Assembly: GCA_032718475.1 (NCBI GenBank)
Contig: JAUCBJ010009156.1
Location: 1 to 64,000 of the forward strand
Source: Nemertoderma westbladi
Lineage: Eukaryota; Xenacoelomorpha; Nemertodermatida; Nemertodermatidae
Length of the DNA stretch: 64,000 nucleotides
Direction: 5' to 3'
Position 1 is the stretch's first letter. Every line of letters begins with the position of its first letter. Below, piece after piece: positions 21,774-32,749 of the stretch. The translations under genes were made by a program, and so were the position numbers. Under the pieces are notes generated by a model that was not told the origin of the DNA, searched no databases, and was given only the letters and a program-made list of their open reading frames with translations.

Positions 21774-22536
21774 ATTTGCCTAATTTTTCTTAATTCGGTT
21801 CGGTTCCGTTTCGGCAAATTCAATTCGGTCGATCAATACCTGGTACTGTACCCTACTGCACTAAACTGTATTATCCATCACGTACACACTACATGTACCT
21901 GTCAGCGGGTGTTTGAAAAAGGTGGACTGGACACTGGAAGCATGGACAATGGGCAGACCAATCACGGGCGATTAGCGTCACACAGCATGTCCACCTTTTT
22001 CAGCTTTGTTGTCCACCTTTTTCAAATTTGAATAAGGTGGACTGGGTTGAGAAAGAACAGGCTGAATTGACCAATCAGATTGATTTGCACATTATAGCAG
22101 CTCTGTCCACGTTTTTCAAAAAAATTCAGAAGATTTTTATGGATTTTTATTGTTGTTACTAGAAAGCCAGCAAGCTGGCTTTAAACGAACCTGACCCTCA
22201 AACCAGTACCCTGAGTGAGTGAAAATGAAAACACGAAAATTGCCATCAATTCAACGATAGAAACACCAGTTGCTGGTACTCATGAGGGCCTAATAAGCTA
22301 CTACTATTTATTGAATGGATAGCCCAAACTGCAGAGAAGTATTACTTGCCAAATTTATTACTATCTTACTCTAACCCAGACAGTAATCAAACATCAACTG
22401 TTATTTTGTATAATGTATTACCCCCCAGCTGAATAGCTCTTCCCAGTGAATCCTATAGGAATATCATTGTAAGCACTGGGCCGTTCAAATGTTTTATAGG
22501 TTGATAATAATGAATGAGTAGGGACCCAACTAAAAC

Positions 22537-23044
22537 TGTTAGCTTATTCAATCCCGCTAACACCCCATAAAGTTATAAGCCGATAAGCAATATTGGGAGC
22601 CACGAGATTGGGTAATTAACCAACTCGTGCCATCCCAATAAGAATGGGAAGGAGAAGCACACAATGAGGGTCAGGGGCCAAACCCCTAACCCAGAGAGAA
22701 TAGGTGGAGTGAACGGGAACACTCCAAAGGGCGCCAACAAGGGTATCAACCAATCAGAGGGGGGAAAGGCATCGATTAGGTAGAGTAACAAGGCCAACCG
22801 TGCAATATAGCCACTTGGCAGTAATCATACCAATTCAGTTATCTCAGTGCAATACCGGTGCTAGATTAAGTTACATAGTTTAGCTAGGGAAGGACCGGGA
22901 CTTTAGTTACCGTATCCCGCCTTCCGTATACGACAATATTATCTCATATCTATATCTATATCTATATCTGCATATCATATTATATACGACAAACAGCACA
23001 AACTCATTCACTCCTTATACACGGCGGGGACGCGTGAACTAACA
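22537..23044 (+). repeat. BEL-B 5' LTR
   Basis: 508 bp with TGTTAG/CTAACA ends, inserted inside the MULE-like element. A hairpin-forming CGGGATCC...GGATCCCG follows at about 23054-23075. A primer-binding site cannot be assigned confidently. Confidence 0.88.
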
Positions 23045-23147
23045 ACGGATAAACCGGGATCCCTCTTGGATCCCGTCACAGTAACTAAACCAGCTGCCGC
23101 CCTAGATAAACTCAGTAACCACCAGCCACCAAATCTGCAGAAGAAAG

Positions 23148-24749
23148 ATGAGTCAGTCGGGTGAGATAACACCGACGCGGACCCCGGACGAAGAGCTAAC
23201 GATCCGCGAGGCCGCAACCAGGCGATACAGGCCCACAACGCCGGACCCATCGGTAACGGGTCATCCGGCAGTTCAGGACGAGGGGGGCCTGGAACCCGAG
23301 GTCGAGCCGAGAGGAAGAGAGAGCGAGACGGAGGGAGACGGAGACGAGTCGACACAAGGCGGGGGTCGACGCACCGGTGTCGCCGGCCAGCCACAGGCCG
23401 AGGGCGACGAACGGGCCACCGAAACGGCGACGGTGGGGCCGACGGTGCGGCCCCGGACGCAGAGAGACGAAGGAGATATCGGTACCGATGTCGCCGGCCA
23501 GCCACAGGCCGAGGGCGACGGACGGCCCGCCGGAACGGCGACGGTGGGGCCGCCGGTACGACGTCGGACCCGGAGAGACGGAAGAGAGATCGGCGACGAG
23601 GACGTCGGGGTTTCTGATCGACTTCGACGGGCCTACAACGCGACCCAGAGACTACTAAAGGACGCTAAGAAGGAAGGGGCGAAGATAGACGAGGTGAGAC
23701 TGAGGAAACGACTAGGTGAGTCGGATAGACACTTTAATTACCTAATGCGTTTTGGGCAGAGAGAACTAGCCGAGGAGAGAGCGAAAGGGATTGCCAGTGA
23801 ACTGTTCGAACTATGGGAATGTGGGAGTATGGAACCTAGCGTAGCGTCAGTGTACATAGGGCCATACTTGGTCGATGCCCGGGGAGTAAAATTAGTGGGT
23901 TGGAGGGGACCAGAAGGGGGCGAATCCGAGGTTAACCCCGAGGATTCGGCCTCATCGGTCGGAGGAAGTTCCGGGAAGCGGGGGAAAGTTAGTAGATCGG
24001 GAAGGCGGAGGGAGTCCGTCGTAACCGATAAGTCTGCTACATCCTCCGCGAAAGAAAGACTGGTGAGAGAGGCAGGTGCCGCGTACCGTCTCGAGCTGAT
24101 AGAGCAAGGTCAGAGGGAAATGGATAAACGGCTAGAGGAGGGGAGAATGCGGCTAGAGAGGGAAGCGGCATTGATTAGAGAAACCGGAGAGAAGGCCGAA
24201 AGGGCTTTGAGAAGCCTTAGGGAGTATGATGAAATAGAGTTGAAGGAACAAGAGGAGCGTGTGGCGAGAGAGAAAAGTGAACGCGAGAAACGTGAGGTGA
24301 GAGAGAAAAGTGAACGCAAGGAGCGTGAGGCGAAGTGGGAAAGTGAACGAAAGGAACGTGAGGCGGAACGCGAGAAACGTGAGGCGAGGGAGGAAAGTGA
24401 ACGCAGAGAGCGTGAAGCGAGACGAAGGGAGAGCGCTAGGAGAGTAGCAGAGTTGGCTGGCCAGGACGCGCGGGAGTGTGAGAGGAGAATGGCAGAAGCT
24501 GAGCGAGAGCAAAAGGAATTAGAGAGACGCCAAAGTGAGCTTTCGGGACACAGGATTAGACGCGCGCACGAGTTGCAAATGGTGCGGGCGGGGGCGTCTG
24601 AGAGCGAGACTGGCTCGAGTATTTTAGAGGAGCCAGGGGCCGTGGATACATTTATTAATACCCCACTTACAGGGACCGCACGACAGACCCAAAACTGGTG
24701 TGACCGTACGGGCGGGGGGGGGGGGGTAATAATGATAATGGTACAGTAG
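23148..24749 (+). pseudogene. BEL-B gag N-terminal region
   Basis: 533 codons from the first ATG after the leader (MSQSGEITPTRTPDEELT). Residues 60-150 carry a roughly 38-residue duplicated Arg/Gly-rich segment (DVAGQPQAEGD). About 330-470 is a long charged, probably coiled-coil stretch of Glu/Arg/Lys with heptad-like spacing. The frame runs into a 13-G run at 24714-24726 and terminates soon after; the same protein sense continues in the next frame. No enzymatic motif. The first 290 codons are duplicated at 36639-37512. Presumed structural gag. Confidence 0.7.
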
Positions 24750-24751
24750 AC

Positions 24752-25495
24752 GTGGTTAATATTAATAGTACCGTATGGGATAATTCTAATCAAACCTTTA
24801 TTGCAGGAAATACTTTGCCTAGTGGTAGTAATTTAAATTTAAATCAGAATAATCCTAATATTAATGTAGAAAATAATTCTAATATTAACGTAGTTACACA
24901 AAATAATTCAAATAATTTAAATAATGATCCAAGCCCGAATTTACAAAATAATTCAAATGATTTTATTTCGAACGAACAAATTAATTCCGTTTCCAATATG
25001 GGTGCTATTAATGTAAACACGTCGGGCGTGTATGGCCAGACAGATGGGGCCCTGGTAGGCCACGTAGTTAGTAGGCCGGAAGTAGCTGGGTTAGGTAGAC
25101 CCGGCGAGGGCCTGGTAGGCCACGTAGTTGGTAGGCAGGAAGTGGCTGGGTTAGGTAAACCCGGCGAGGGCCTGGTAGGCCACGTAGTTGGTAGGCAGGG
25201 AGTGGCTGGGTTGGGTAGACCCGGCGAGGGCCTGGTAGGCCACGTAGTTGGTAGGCAGGGAGTGGCTGGGTTGGATGGACCCAGCGAGGGCCTGGTAGGC
25301 CACATAGTCGGTAGGCAGGGAGCAGAGGGCCTGGTAGGCCACGCAATAGCAGAGAGAGAGGCGGGGGTGAATAGACCCGACCATGATAGGGTTGATGTGT
25401 CGACTAGAGAGGGATATAGTAGCGGGATGAGAGATAGCGAAGTTAGATGTGGCGAGGGGGTGGGGGGCTATGAGAGCCCCACAACAGCGAGTTAG
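24752..25495 (+). pseudogene. BEL-B gag middle region with 20-residue repeats
   Basis: Continuation of gag after the poly-G frameshift. It starts Asn-rich (NNSNINVVTQNNSNNLNND). A 60-bp tandem repeat (25048-25345) follows, encoding about five copies of a unit containing GEGLVGHVVGRQ. It ends at a TAG shortly before a second G run (25504-25513), after which the sense continues in a third frame. Low complexity; no known domain. Confidence 0.6.
25048..25345 (+). repeat. 60-bp coding tandem repeat in BEL-B gag
   Basis: About five in-register copies with common core CTGGTAGGCCACGTAGTTGG, separated by exactly 60 bases, so the frame is preserved. Confidence 0.9.
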
Positions 25496-25791
25496 CGGCG
25501 AAAGGGGGGGGGGCAGAGAGTGTCCCACAGCCGTCAGCGGATAATGCGCGGGCCGAAATAGGTAAACCGCAACAACCGGCGACGGAAAGTAATAGGGGGA
25601 TTGCGAGTATCCCCAGCGGCGTGCGACCCAGCAGACCATACTGAGCCATAGGCCATACTGAGAGAGGCAATGTAGGCGATGGGATAGCGTGGACAACGGG
25701 ATTAAACCCGGAAGTCGCGGAATACATACCGGCGGGTAGGCCAGAAGCTGATAGGCCTATACCGGTACCAGTACAGCAGTATGACTACAGC

Positions 25792-27432
25792 ATGCAGGGA
25801 CATAACATATACCCAGGGGAGGGGGGAATTATTGCGGATAGGTGCATGGGCCCCAACATATTAACATCAACCCCAGTACCAAACATACCGGTGGGGGGGG
25901 GACAGGGTGACATTCCCCCATCACAATATCAACAATATAACCCGATAGGAGCAAGAACAACGAGACCCTTGGATGAGAATAGGTCGTGTGACACAGAAAT
26001 ATGGAGGGGGCCGCTACCCCCGATGACATACCCAAGTCAGAGAAGATCGAGAAATAGGACGGACGAACCGCACCAGACAGGAGAAACTATACAGCACCCG
26101 TCGAATCCATTGGAAGCGCAGGCGATGGGGATGGCCATGTTGATCGATGCGTTGAAAACGAGGATCGAGCTACCACCCGTGGAACCATTCAAATTCGATG
26201 GGAGCAGGCCGGAAGAATATCTACAGTTTCGGCGCATGTATAGTAACGAAATACTAACAAAAAACTTGACGCAGGCGGAGTGCCTAAAGTATCTGCAAGT
26301 GTACACGGGAGGCCCAGCATACGATATCGTGAGGCAATATCAAGGAATAGAGGGCGGCTTCACGACAGCATGGCGGGCACTGGATAGGGAATACGGGCAC
26401 CCGGCCAAGATCATCAGGCAGACGCTGAGAGGCATAACATCGGGTGGCCTACAGGATAATCCCGTTAGCATTAAGACGTTCGCTCACAAAGTCGAAAAGG
26501 CGCTAATCGTGCTGAAGACGCTAGACGCGCCGTACGAGCTCAATGCGTCCAACAACATCACCACGATAGCGCAGGCACTACCAAACTGGCTGCGCAACAA
26601 GTGGAGGAAAATCGCCTTCTCCACTCGAGATAAGAAGGGCGCGGAACCGGGTTTAGAAGAAATGTCAAACTTCTTAAACTACGAGGCTGAACTAATAACT
26701 GACCCAGTCTATAGTGAAGATAGCCTGGGAAAGGGACCGAAGACAGACTACCATAAACCGAAACCAGAGCACAACACATCAAACGCATTACCGAGACTTA
26801 GGCAATCACTGCCATATGCAGCGACGCAGGGGACTGCAAGTCCACAGCTAGCCGAGGATAAGACAACACCATGGAACAGACAGGGAAACAATAACAACAT
26901 GAATAAACATAACCCCAGTACGTCCAGTAGGCTAAATCCAAACAATAAGAATAGTAGGGACTTTGGTACAAACGCAACTGTGATACGCAATGCACTGTAT
27001 AAAGAGGGCTACGACCCAAAGAGCAAATGCCAGCTACACGCAAATGCGCTTCATCAAACCATGAACTGCAGGTACTGGCAGGCGCTACCTAGGCAAGATC
27101 AGATAGATTATGCGTTCAGCAATAAAATCTGCTCACGATGTGTAATGAGTGGACATAGAGCAAGGGAGTGCAAGGAGAAGCCAATAAAATTTGGTCAAAG
27201 GAGAGGCCAAACGATGGCGACGAGCACAGTAGGGGCGAAGAAGAGGGGAACGGTGTTACTTGGAGTAGTACCAGTGCGAGTGATCGGGGAAGGCAATCGA
27301 TCAGTAACAACACTAATGCTGGTTGATAGTGGAGCTGCCTTCACATTAGTCGAGGAATGGGTGGCCGAGGAGATAGGATTGAGAACGAGGCCAAGCAGGA
27401 TGGCGGTAACAACCATCTCTAGCAAAGATTAG
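25792..27432 (+). pseudogene. BEL-B gag C-terminal domain, zinc knuckle and aspartic protease
   Basis: The open frame actually extends back to the G run at 25513, with one TGA at 25642-25644. A Pao-type gag domain (DUF1759) at about residues 115-305 starts FKFDGSRPEEYLQFRRMYSN. A Cys/His zinc-knuckle region follows (CQLHANALHQTMNC; CSRCVMSGHRAREC). The protease active site MLVDSGAAFTLVEE is near residue 508. It would form particles and cleave the polyprotein. An in-frame TAG at 27430-27432 separates it from pol; the frame is otherwise continuous. Confidence 0.88.
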
Positions 27433-27441
27433 ATCCTGGAG

Positions 27442-30400
27442 ATGAGAACAGGACGGTGCGCAATTGCAGCAGTGGCACCAGGATGCGACTATGGGGCAAC
27501 CATCGACCCCATCCAAGTGATAGAGTCAATTAATATTAATGCCAGGCGACCAACCAACATCGAGGTCGAGCAGTATAAATTCCTGGACGACATTGACTTC
27601 TCAATCCCAGACGTGGACGTTAGGAAGGTGTCCATCATAGTAGGCATGGACTGCCCAACGGCCCATGAAAGAATGCAAACGGTCTTCGGCGAAGACAAGC
27701 AGAGTGACCCGGTGGCCATATTAACACCATTCGGGTGGACGCTGAGTGGTCCAATTAAGAGCAAGATACCATTTAGGATGTCGGAGACATCAGGATGCAT
27801 GTTCGCGGGAACAATGCAGGAAATGGGTGACGAGGGAGCAGAGGAGCAGCTTAAAAGACTGCTCAGACAGGATTTCGAGGGACTGAAAGAAACCGGAGTC
27901 GGGACCTCAGTAGAAGACAAGCAGGCTTTACAAAGCGTGGAGGAATCGATGACATGCGATGAGGGGCGGTATACTATAGGAATGGTATGGAAACTACCGA
28001 AGATACCGCTGCCCGACAATAGGGGGATGGTACTCACGAGACTCCGCAAGCTGAAACAAACACTAAAACGGAGCCCCGAGAAGAATGAGTACATCCACAG
28101 AACGATTAAGAAGTACGTCGAGAAAGGATGGGCCGTGGAGTTACCGGTCGACGAGCCGAACACGGACAGGACATATTACCTGCCACTACACGTGGCTTTA
28201 GATCCAAAAAAAGGTAAACTACGGATGGTAGTCGACGCATCGGCAAAGACCGACGGAAAGTGCTTAAACGACTACCTGTTAGAAGGCCCAAACATATACA
28301 ATTCGGGCATAGAGGTGTGACTTAGATTTAGAAATGGGAAACACGCCTTCACGTGTGACATAGAAGGCATGTTCAACCAAGTCCGTGTAACGGAAGAAGA
28401 TAGCGACAGTCAACACTTCTTATGGTATAACGGCGAGGAAGAACCGTCGATAATACCGGCATATAAGATGGTAGTACAAAACATGGGGGCCAAGTCGTCT
28501 TCATTTACGACGACTATGGCAGTGAGAGACACAGTGAAGGGGAAGGAAGATAGATACAGCAGTAGGGCCGTCGATATGATTCGACGCGGCTTCTACGTAG
28601 ACGACGGAATGGAGTCTGGAAATACGGTTAAGGAGATACTGGACACAGGGCGCGAGGTTCGCGACATCCTAAAAGGATCCGGCTTTAACCTGACCAAATT
28701 CCAATCCAGTTCGGAAGAATTTATTAAGGCGATAGAGGACAGGAGACCAGAATCGACCATGGACAATCCCACAACAGCCAAAGGGCAGGACATGGCGATT
28801 AAGAGAACAGAATCTCAACAGAAGGCATTGGGAATCGTGTGGGATAGAGAGACAGATGAACTGAAGTATCAGCTGAGCCAGGAGGGCGCAGACATCCATA
28901 CGAAGAGGGGCTATGTATCGTATATAGCAAGGATATACGATCCCCTAGGCCTAGCATCCCCATTATTAGTCACGGGAAAACAGATACTCAAGAGAGTATA
29001 CAAATTGAAAGATGAGTGAGACGTAGAGGTACCAGAGGAAATCAAGAAACAGTGGAGCAAGTGGACAGGAGACTTGGAAAAGATGGGAACATACAACATT
29101 CCACGGGTGTATTTCCCGGATGGGAACATGACGAATCTGGACCTACACATGTTCTCCGACGCGTCGTTGGAAGCGTACGGAGCGGCACTCTACTTAGTAC
29201 AACGAGCGGGGGCTCATAAGCCAAGACTAGCCTTTAGCAAAGCAAAGTCAACGCCACCAGATTCAGCATCAGTTCCTAAGTTAGAATTGACAGCCGCAAG
29301 ACTAGGAGTAAGAGCCACAGCCTACCTAGTGGATACTATTCCCAACATAGTAGAGACACACTACTGGACGGACTCCATGGTAGTGCTTGGTTGGCTACAC
29401 AACGAAAGAACGAGATACCCGATATTCGTCGCGAATAGAGTGGACGAAATAAGGGCGAGTACAGAACTGGAAAGGTGGCACTACTGCCCAACAGACGATA
29501 ACCCAGCGGACTTGTTGTCGAGGGGCGTGGTACGCCACACTTTCTTGAAGAAGGAAGTATTGTGGCAACATGGGCCACAATTTCTGAGCGATAAGGAAGC
29601 CTGGCCGCCGATGAGGAAGGTGGACCCGGGCTCGGAAGTAGTATCAGAAGGAGAAGAGGGAGATTCAGAGGGAGAAGAGATATACTCCCAGATGGTGAGG
29701 GAGATTAGGGACGTGCAACCAGGATGGGAACTGTGCGATAACCCGACGGATAAACTCCTCAGCTACAGTTCTAGTTGGTATAAGACCAAGAAACTAGTGG
29801 CGTACTGGAGAGCCTTCGGGAATTTCCTTGCGGGAGTTGGCAAGGACAAGAAGATCAGGACAACCATAGATCTGGAAGGAGCGGCCAAGGCAGTGATCCG
29901 CTATGAACAACGGAAGAACTATGGCGACGAGGTGGAATGCGTCGGTAACCAACAGCTCCTCCGACGGGACAGTGAGCTGATTACGCTGTCGCCACAACTC
30001 AATGACGACGGGATTCTAGTAATGAATTCTAGGGTGGGATACAACAACAGCATAGTCGTACCACCGAAACCCATCATCATTCCTACAGAATCGCCAATAG
30101 TCCACCAGATTATATGGGACTCCCACAAATCGATATTGCATGGGGGCACCAACCGAACCCTCACAGAAATAAGGAGGACCTATTGGGTCAAACAATTAAG
30201 GAAGAAGGTAAAAGCGGTAGTGGGGCAGTGCCAGACCTGCCGACGAGCGAAGAAGGAGCGAGCCATACAGGAGATGGCGCCACTACCGGCGAGTAGGGTA
30301 AGACAGCACGACCCGCCATTTACGCATTGCGGTGTGGACATGTTCAGGCCGATAAAGATCAAAGTGATGCGACACACGGAGAAACGCTACGGCATTATCT

Positions 30401-31233
30401 TCGTATGCAACAATACACGGGCGGTAGGGATAGAACTCGCCCAAGATGCAACCGCATCAGCGTTCATTAACGCCTTAGAAAGGTTTAGGGACCGCAAAGG
30501 TGGGACGATCGCAGTGATATACAGCAACAACGGCACCAACTTTGTGGGCGCAGAGAGTGAGATGGCAGAGGCCTTGGACATCTTGGAGGGGGAAGAAGTC
30601 AGGGCAGCCATGAGGCGACGACAAGTAAAGTGGGAGAGAAGGACGCCGTATGCACCACATACACTAGGGTGCGTCGAGAGACTGGTGGGCAGTTCAAAGC
30701 GTCTAATGACGAAGCTAATGAACACCCACATGGTCACAGAGGACGTCTTACGGACAGTACTTGCGAAGTGCGAGGGGATTATTAATAGCAGACCGCTATA
30801 TCCGGAGAATGATGACCCTGAGTCATTAGACGTGCTGACGCCTAGCCATTTTCTGATGGAAAGGCCAGCGACCATCGATATGCGGGGTGTAGACCCAGAT
30901 GACATACACTCCCGCCAAAGTTGGAAAGTCGCTAAAGCAATAAGCGCAGAGTATTGGAGGAGGTGGGTCGAGGAATACCTACCCACACTCCATAAACGAA
31001 GCAAGTGGAGGAAGTCAAACAGGGAGTTAAGAGAGGGAGATCTCGTAATCGTTACGGATGATACTATCATCAACAACCAATGGCGGTTGGCGAGAGTTGT
31101 AGGCACCTACTCCGATGAGGACGGAAGAGTCCGATCGGTAGAAGTGCGGATAGGTGGAAAGATAGGTGTGAAGGACAGAAAAACCTACAGGAGAGCTGTA
31201 GGCAAATGCTGTCTGTTAGAAGGCGCACCTTAG
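27442..31233 (+). pseudogene. BEL-B pol: reverse transcriptase, RNase H, integrase
   Basis: One frame, interrupted only by TGA at 28318-28320 and 29017-29019. The protease-distal A17-like region (IIVGMDCPTAHERM) is followed by RT: LPLHVALDPKKGKLRMVVDA, FTCDIEGMFNQV and the catalytic FYVDDGM (about 28588). RNase H starts MFSDASLEAYGAALY (about 29150). The integrase zinc domain is HQIIWDSHKSILHGGTNRTL with CQTCRRAKK, and the core has CGVDMF. At 30526-30528 the codon where integrases carry the second catalytic Asp reads Asn (YSNNGTNF); the Glu block (GCVERL) is intact. A C-terminal DUF5641-like segment ends the frame. Nearly complete but disabled. Confidence 0.9.
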
Positions 31234-32749
31234 TAGAGTTAGAGAAAAGTTTAGTCGTCCAAGTTTTGGACTGAGGGGGGTGGGATTGAGGGCGAGACGC
31301 CCTTCCCACGCAAAAAAATAAAATAAAATAAAATAATAGTACATGGTAGGTACGCAGTTAGTAGGCAGGAGTTAGTTAAGAGGTACGTAGTACCTAGTTA
31401 GTCAGTTAGTTAGAAGGTACGTAGTACCGCCAGTTAGAGAGTTAGAAGGTACGTAGTACCGCTAGTTAGTTAGAGTTAGAGGGTACGTAGTACCGCTAGT
31501 TAGTTAGAGAGTTAGAAGGTACGTAGTACCGATAGTTAATTAGAGAGTTAGAAGGTACGTAGTACCGATAGTTAGTTAGAGAGTTAGAGGGTACGTAGTA
31601 CCGCTAGTTAGTTAGAGTTAGAGGGTACGTAGCACCGCTAGTTAGTTAGAGAGTTAGAGGGTACTTAGTACCGCTAGTTAGTTAGAGTTAGAGGGTACGT
31701 AGTACCGCTAGTTAGTTAGAGAGTTAGAGGGTACGTAGTACCGCTAGTTAGTTAGAGTTAGAGGGTACGTAGTACCGCTAGTTAGTTAGAGAGTTAGAGG
31801 GTACGTAGTACCGCTAGTTAGTTAGAGTTAGAGGGTACGTAAGTACCGCTAGTTAGTTAGAGAGTTAGAAGGTACGTAGTACCACTAGTTAGTTAGAGAG
31901 TTAGAGGGTAGGTAGTACCGCTAGTTAGTTAGAGTTAGAGGGTACGTAAGTACCGCTAGTTAGTTAGAGAGTTAGAAGGTACGTAGTACCGCTAGTTAGT
32001 TAGAGTTAGAGGGTACGTAGTACCGCTAGTTAGTTAGAGAGTTAGAAGGTACGTAGTACCGATAGTTAGTTAGAGAGTTAGAAGGTACGTAGTACCGATA
32101 GTTAGTTAGAGAGTTAGAGGGTACGTAAGTACCGCTAGTTAGTTAGAGAGTTAGAGGGTACGTAAGTACGCTAGTTAGTTAGAGAGTTAGAGGGTACGTA
32201 AGTACCGTTAGTTAGTTAGAATTAGAGTTAGAGGGTACGTAGTACCGTTAGTTAGAAGAGAGAGAGTAAGAGGTAAAAGGGGATATAGATATAGATATTA
32301 GTTAGCAGTTAGTAGAGAGAGGGGGGCATATGAGTACAGCTGGGTAAATCGTGTGGCCACACGACGCATACTGCTGTACTGCATAGGCCAGAATACAGAG
32401 TAGGCCAGAATGTGGATTAGAGAATAGAATAATCCATAGGCAATAGTAAGTAGTAGGACAGTAGAATCAAAGTTAAAATAGATAAATAAATAGAATAGGG
32501 CTGAAAGTTACAAAATAATGGCAACACAAGGAAAGTTATTCTAGAACATAATAAAAGTAACGGACAGAAATTGTAAATTACGCCCATTTACTAGCTTCAA
32601 AATTAATTAGTGATAATTTAGGTTAAAAAGGCGCAGTTAAGTAGGAAATAGGCCATTATCGAACCGTACAGAACATCTTAGATACATCACTCATCTGTAT
32701 TGCGCCTTGGTAAGGCACCACCTTGCAGGTGAGCGAGTGAACGTTCGGA
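31234..32749. repeat. BEL-B spacer with GTAC-rich minisatellite (31340-32250)
   Basis: After the pol stop there is an A-rich stretch (31312-31335, AAATAAAATAAAATAAAA), then about 26 tandem units of 32-36 bp built from GTTAGAGGGTACGTAGTACC and GCTAGTTAGTTAGA. Each unit carries the palindrome GTACGTAGTAC or GGTACGTAGTACC and many stop codons, so it is not coding. 32260-32749 is unique and AT-rich and leads to the accessory ORF. TTGCAGGTGAGC occurs 20 bases before its start codon and could be a splice site. Confidence 0.85.

Noticed and set aside
24110-24793. Ser/Leu-rich minus-strand frame of 227 codons
   Set aside because: Antisense shadow of the Glu/Arg-rich BEL-B gag coiled coil.
25513-31233. 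Alternative genetic code or programmed readthrough as the reason for in-frame TAG/TGA
   Set aside because: SMU1, the DUF4708 gene and the BACE exons use the standard code, and isolated mutations in a retroelement are simpler.
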